64,000 nt of DNA from Chondrosia reniformis (Eukaryota; Porifera; Demospongiae; Chondrillida; Chondrillidae): positions 580,501 through 644,500 of the forward strand of contig OX359189.1 of NCBI GenBank assembly GCA_947172415.1. Reading direction: 5' to 3'. The first letter of the stretch is position 1. Each line of letters opens with the position of its first letter. The position numbers and the translations under genes were made by a program. The notes under the pieces were generated by a model. That model was not told the DNA's origin. It ran no database searches and saw only the letters and a program-made list of their open reading frames with translations. Positions 58,976-64,000 of this stretch are shown here, piece after piece.

Positions 58976-61900
58976 CCTGAAGGAGTCACTGTGACAGACA
59001 AGAAGACAAGATTATTAGGTACCATAAATACTTTATCAGTACTGTGAGCTGTAGAGACATTGAAAGGTAATTGCACCAAGACAGCACAAAGGCTGTGATG
59101 TGATAGAAATAATCACTGGGAGATATTACACTTGACCAACCAAGTGACTAAAGTCTAAATAGGGAGACCAAAGTCCTATTAAATGTACGTATTATGGAGA
59201 AACGTTATTCAGCTCACTAATGTAACACTACTATCAGGGTCTTCATACTGTAATGTATGCCTGTACGTACATACGTATTCGTATGAACGCAAGAGTAAGT
59301 TTGAATGCAAGAGTAAGTATGGACGCAAGAGTAAGTTTGAACGCAAGAGTACGTAAGTATGGGATAACAGAGAGGTCGCAGGTCAGTGAACTTCTGTTCA
59401 CTTCAACAAACTTTTCAATTCCAATAATATAACAATAACACATACGCATAACAAAAGTGATTTCAGAACAATGATGGTTACCATAGCGATCAGGCACTTA
59501 TTTAAGCAATTACAATTACATCAGAATTTCAAGAGTTCCATTCATGTCATACGTACATATGTAATTAGTTGCCCTCAATGGAACCAGTGCTCAGAAATGT
59601 AATTAATATATGTACGTATGCACATATATACCCATTGGGGCTCTAAATATAGATCCTATATATATAACACTAAAGTCAATAGTTCCAAAGGTAGTGGTCT
59701 CAAGCAGCCAGCACACACAAACAAGCAAATATGGCAGAAACATTACATAAGATGTATCCTTGGGGGGGGGGGGGGTGCTTATATGTTTTACCACTTGTGA
59801 ACTTCAGTTTTAAGAGCATGATTCACTTTCTTAACTGGTCGTAGCATCAGGTATAACTGACCAATCTATGAATGGTCTGTCTCCAAGGTAAAAGAATGAT
59901 TTGTCTGCAAAGAGTTGATTGTGTGCACTTGTGTGTACAGTGTCACACTTACGTACCTACCAAGGGCAAGCTGCCTGGAGTGTAGTCTCACTCCCAGGCA
60001 ACAGAAGCCTCACAAGGCTGTTGACCAAGTACTTTCCATTAGGTGGTGCCCAAAGAGTTAAATCAGATGGCAATCTTACCTCAGGATCTGATAAGTGCTA
60101 GATGACTTGTGTCCTCTATATCAATGCCCTTTCCAAAAAGGACAATTAGGAAACAGCTCTATTGAATTTCATAGACCTTTAACCAAACAAGTATTTAAAT
60201 TTCCTTGTCAGCAGGAGACTCCATAAAGGGACTATTTCCTTTGAAATGTATGAATTTGTGGTGTCACTGTTAGTACAAGAACTCTAGTATGAATAATCCC
60301 AACCCTATTTCCCAAAGACACTGAAATTCTGCATTAAAGTGACTTTTTATAACTTACGTAGATCAAATGATTAAAATGTACTACCATTCACAGATAACAC
60401 TTATGTATTACTGACACTAAATCAATACATAAATACAGATTTACTGAGAGGCCCCAAGTATGTATAACTATACCAGTGAAATGTATATAAATTTACTTGG
60501 AACAATGGATAGTATATACGTATAACATATTTATATTAGTATGGCAGTATTAGAAAATCAAGGAGATTGATTTGAAAGCAAAACCAACTGTCTTTGAAGT
60601 GCACATATAAACAAACTAAAAGTAATAAGACCATTTAGACAGAAGTTGAATGTACACATTTACCTTTAAAAACACGACAACATAACAACTGATATAATTT
60701 AGGAGCAATATAGGTCAAACTATGTACTAGAACATGACGCTGGACTGCCATGTTGTCCCTAAACAGAGACGTTAACGGTAAATCTGTACTTGATCTAATA
60801 AGAGTGCACCTACGTAGGTAGATCAGTGGTCAAAGGGGAATAGTAAGGAGAAGAGTAAAGCAAGCATCTATAAAATGTCAAAAAATCACGGATACACAAA
60901 TATAGCTAATCGTCAACTCTTCATGGTCAAACTTTAGTAAGAGTTACTGCCTGCATCCTAGCAACCCGTATCCTAGCAACATGTGTGTCCATAGCATGTG
61001 TGTAGCTCTGTGTGTGAAGGAGTCACTTGTGCTCAATAGACTGTCACTTTGAAAGCAAATATGCCCCATATTGAGTTGAATGGCACAAAATAAATTAACC
61101 ACTAGCAACAATGGTAAACTATTGTAAAACTACACATGTGAGCAATCAATGGCCAATCATTCATTTGGAACCACTGGAAGAGATAGATTAATTTGGGATT
61201 GACTTGACAGAAGTAGCAATAACCAAGACATTAAGTAACAAGAAGGTAACGGTACATGTTTTAAAGGTAAACATACGTTAAGATTAATAAGTTGCGTCAC
61301 TTTGATGTTAAAATTAGATTGTTTTCCTATTGGGAATAAATTAATTCATTGTTACAGTACTTGCGACTGGTTCATACTTGGAAAAATGTATTCATTGGAC
61401 GGAACAAGACTTTGAAAATCGACCACATATTCATCTTTAAGTAATTACAACAAATTACACACTTTCCCAAATCAATCAGGTACGCATATAGCCAGTCAAC
61501 CCTCAGGGAAATGTCGCAATCACAGCTATATTGGAAATTTTAAAATTTCCCAAATACAATTCTTAATGCCACTAGTCCTATCTGTGAGGTATTACTGAAG
61601 CAACAGAACTTATATATTGAAAGGTCGAACTGTTGAAATGATAAAGTGATTGTTGTTAAGATCTGCCTTAATATTGTTGCTATTATTTTCCTTAAACCAT
61701 TTCTGTTAAAGGTAGACTTATTCATACGTACCACTGGAGGCTACTGCGAGTAACTCTGTACTCGTTATAGTAGACAAACTAAATTATAGAGCGAGGCTGC
61801 GAAGTATTCATGTATAAATACATCCTCAGGACCTCTTCGAAGTTATAGGGTACCTCACATCATATATGCTCAGTCTTACCAGTGTATGTAAACATCTTCC

Positions 61901-62439
61901 TACTCGCCTAAACACACTTACGTACAACACTCTATTATGTGAACGACGCATTCTCACCTCGTAACAATTCCGTTTAGGACACACGGTGTGATTCGAGATA
62001 AACAAGAACGATCTTTTTGACCTTTCTTTTCTCCGCCCTCCTTCTTCAACAAATCTTGGAAATCTTTAAAAGCCTTTAATAAATCCACTTAACTCAACAC
62101 CTCGTATAGTTGGCCAAAGAACTCGTTACACTGAATCAACTGCGCCAGAATAGTTTGCCTATATTTGTAGTAGGCTATTCAATTATCAAAAAGACTTAAG
62201 ACCGTTCTATATTATCAACGTCACTGTCTGATGGCAATTCAATACGGAAGATTGTTCTAAAATGTACTTTCGCGATTCCTTCCTTTACTTTCCGTCAGCC
62301 ATTGTAGTGTCGGGGGTAGTACTAGAGAAAATTAATATAATAAATATAGTAATTCTTATCCATATAAAATAATATAAAATCCTCCTTAGTGTGTAAAAGT
62401 ATTGCTAGGGTATTGTGAATCGGATTCTAGGAAAGAGAG
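58976..62439. other. Long 5' flank between RAPGEF and RNF41, no gene called
   Basis: Must hold the 5' UTR exon(s) of RAPGEF, because its first coding exon starts at an acceptor about 14 bases before the ATG. Contains an 18-bp tandem repeat (59285-59352), a run of 14 G near 59762, and AT-rich simple sequence. One exon-like minus-strand frame (59968-60088) was not accepted. Confidence 0.5.
59285..59352 (+). repeat. 18-bp tandem repeat, about 4 copies
   Basis: Unit GAACGCAAGAGTAAGTTT with substitutions, in the RAPGEF 5' flank. Confidence 0.85.
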
Positions 62440-63393
62440 ATGGGATTTGATATAAACAGATTTGGTGGCGAAGTGGATGAAGAGTTAATCTGTTCTGTTT
62501 GTGGCGGCGTACTGGAAAGTCCCATGCAACTCCTTTCTTGCGAACACTGTTTCTGTAGTGATTGTATCAAAGAATGGTTGAAGCACCAACAGACCTGTCC
62601 AATTGACAGACAAATAGTCAACGAAAGTGACATTGTCAAACCGCCGCGCATTGTTCGCAACATGATTGGCAGATTGACCATTTCCTGTGACAACAAAGAC
62701 TTTGGCTGCATGGCTGAAGTCAAGTTGGACGCTTTAGAGGCCCATTTAAACGAGTGTCCTTTTAACCCAAAGAGACCAGTTCAGTGCGACCAAGGCTGTG
62801 GGTTAAGCATCCCCTTCGACGAGGTGTCCCAGCACAACTGCATTAGAGAGGCGCACAGGGTGGTGGGCGAAGAATCAAAGAAGATTGATGCTCTTCAGTT
62901 GAAGGTGCAGGAGCAGGATCGCGCCATACTCCACTTACAGCAAGAGGTGCTACTGCTGAAGGAACTGGTGCGAGGGTTTCGTATCCAAGGGCTGGCACGC
63001 GGGATTGGTACTGGGGATGATGTGGACCACGCCATGCAGACCGCTAAGTGGATGTCTACCCTCAAGATGGCGAAGGTGAAGCGCTGGGGAGGAATGATCT
63101 CCACACCGGATAACATCTTGCAAGCTATCATCAAACGAGCTCTTGTGGATAGCGGTTGCCCGCCACATTTGGTAAATGAACTTATGTTTAACTCTCATGA
63201 GAGAAAATGGCCGCAAGGATTAAGTACTTTGGAGACACGACAGACCAACCGTCGGAAATATGAGATGTATATTCCTCGTCGTATCCCTGGTAAACAGGCC
63301 ATTGTGATCATGGCATGTGAGAACGAGCACATGGGAGAAGCCTTAATAATGTCTCCTGGAATTGTTATGATATTTGCGCATGGAATTGAGTGA
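62440..63393 (+). CDS. RNF41: RNF41/NRDP1 RING E3 ubiquitin ligase, single exon
   Basis: RING-type E3 ligase; vertebrate NRDP1 ubiquitinates ErbB3, BRUCE and cytokine-receptor trafficking components. 317 aa, the family's normal length, uninterrupted by introns. Seen: MGFDINRFGGEVDEELICSV start; C3HC4 RING (CSVCGGVLESP, CEHCFCSDCI, CPIDR); a TRAF-like zinc finger region (CDNKDFGCMAEV, LNECPFNPKRP, CDQGCGLSIP); a coiled coil (about residues 145-185); and the C-terminal substrate-binding domain with RWGGMISTPD, LETRQTNRRKYE, KRIPGKQ-like RRIPGKQAIVIMACENEHMG, ending GIVMIFAHGIE. AATAAA at 63734 downstream. Confidence 0.96.
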   Translation: MGFDINRFGGEVDEELICSVCGGVLESPMQLLSCEHCFCSDCIKEWLKHQQTCPIDRQIVNESDIVKPPRIVRNMIGRLTISCDNKDFGCMAEVKLDALEAHLNECPFNPKRPVQCDQGCGLSIPFDEVSQHNCIREAHRVVGEESKKIDALQLKVQEQDRAILHLQQEVLLLKELVRGFRIQGLARGIGTGDDVDHAMQTAKWMSTLKMAKVKRWGGMISTPDNILQAIIKRALVDSGCPPHLVNELMFNSHERKWPQGLSTLETRQTNRRKYEMYIPRRIPGKQAIVIMACENEHMGEALIMSPGIVMIFAHGIE

Positions 63394-64000
63394 TTAAATC
63401 ATTTTGTGTTGTGTGTAAATTTGTGTAACTTTTGTTTTAAATATCCCCTTTACTCTTATGCATACATACATACCTACTTATATATATATATCTGTGGACT
63501 ACTTTTTCTGTATTGTGAATTGATTTGTAAACAAATGATTTTTACCCCATCAACCAAAAATATTGAAAATATTGTTTAACCAAAAATCTGACAAAAAATG
63601 GAATTTGAGTTGAAACTTATTTAAAAACTTATGGTTTGCATCAGAGTGATCTTGTTCAAATTGCTTGCATGCAAGAATCATCAAAACACATTAATATTCA
63701 TTATGTGAATTAAATGATATAAGTCATAAAATCAATAAATTCACCTGATGTTTACACTTGCAAGTGGCTTAGTAATCTGTATAGGCAATGTGTGTTTGTT
63801 GAAGAAGGGAGAAGGTTTAAGAGGGAGCAGAAGGTTTAAGAGGGGAGCAGAAGGTTTAAGAGGGGAGCAGAAGGTTTAAGAGGGAGCAGAAGATTTAAGA
63901 GGGAGCAGAAGGTTTAAGAGGGAGCAGAAGGTTTAAGAGGGAGCAGAAGGTTTAAGAGGGAGCAGAAGGTTTAAGACGGAGCAGAAGGTTTAAGAGGGAG
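63394..64000. other. RNF41 3' flank
   Basis: AT-rich with a polyadenylation-type AATAAA at 63734-63739, then a minisatellite from about 63795 to the edge. No gene seen. Confidence 0.5.
63795..64000 (+). repeat. 19-20-bp minisatellite, about 10 copies, continues past the window
   Basis: Unit GGAGCAGAAGGTTTAAGAG; early copies have one extra G. Confidence 0.96.

Noticed and set aside
59762-59775. Run of 14 G bases
   Set aside because: Simple homopolymer; no partner runs nearby to support a G-quadruplex.
59968-60088. Minus-strand exon-like frame of about 40 codons with AG and GT at its ends
   Set aside because: The 5' side (CTGAG|GTAAGA) looks more like a donor than an acceptor, and nothing in RAPGEF2/6 or RNF41 matches it. 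It may instead mark the end of a RAPGEF 5' UTR exon.

Overview
This window is nuclear DNA of a compact, intron-rich animal genome. It is AT-rich, and its genes are cut into many short GT-AG exons that rebuild into full-length relatives of animal proteins. The small introns, dense head-to-head gene packing, ciliary/centrosomal gene set and heavy minisatellite load suggest an early-branching metazoan. A demosponge is my best guess; that is inference, not read from a marker gene. There are no bacterial operons, rRNA, tRNA or CRISPR arrays.

Layout. 1-8854 (-): tomosyn/Lgl-type WD40 protein, 3' end outside the window. 9172-15873 (+): IFT88, complete in 21 exons. 16015-17526 and 17679-18791 (-): two tandem transgelin/calponin-like genes. 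19623-21891 (+): CEP57. 22001-23442 (-): L-galactose-dehydrogenase-like aldo-keto reductase. 23686-29106 (+): CEP85-like coiled-coil protein, with a MULE-like transposon in one intron. 29741-32184 (-): OSCP1. 32274-33596 (+): intronless DEAD-box-type helicase. 34564-37650: a 5'-truncated non-LTR retrotransposon insertion next to a hairpin-containing satellite. 38014-45231 (-): OCRL/INPP5B-type inositol 5-phosphatase. 46668-58975 (-): RAPGEF2/6 (PDZ-GEF), 32 coding exons. 62440-63393 (+): RNF41/NRDP1 E3 ligase, single exon. The exon models were built by hand from splice signals, reading-frame phase and recalled family sequence; every junction listed keeps phase.

Themes. Several genes act at cilia, centrosomes or in membrane traffic (IFT88, CEP57, CEP85-like, OSCP1, OCRL, tomosyn), and several are divergent pairs with very short shared promoters (tomosyn/IFT88, AKR/CEP85, OSCP1/helicase). 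About twenty tandem arrays with units of 12-105 bp sit mostly in introns, and some touch or supply splice signals.

The most notable sequence-level finding is U12-type (minor spliceosome) introns: an AT-AC intron of about 2 kb in the tomosyn gene with textbook donor and branch site, a GT-AG U12 intron in the OCRL gene that hosts a pogo-derived MITE, and a probable third one next to it. I did not find a clearly undescribed multi-gene system; the novelty lies in intron and repeat biology.
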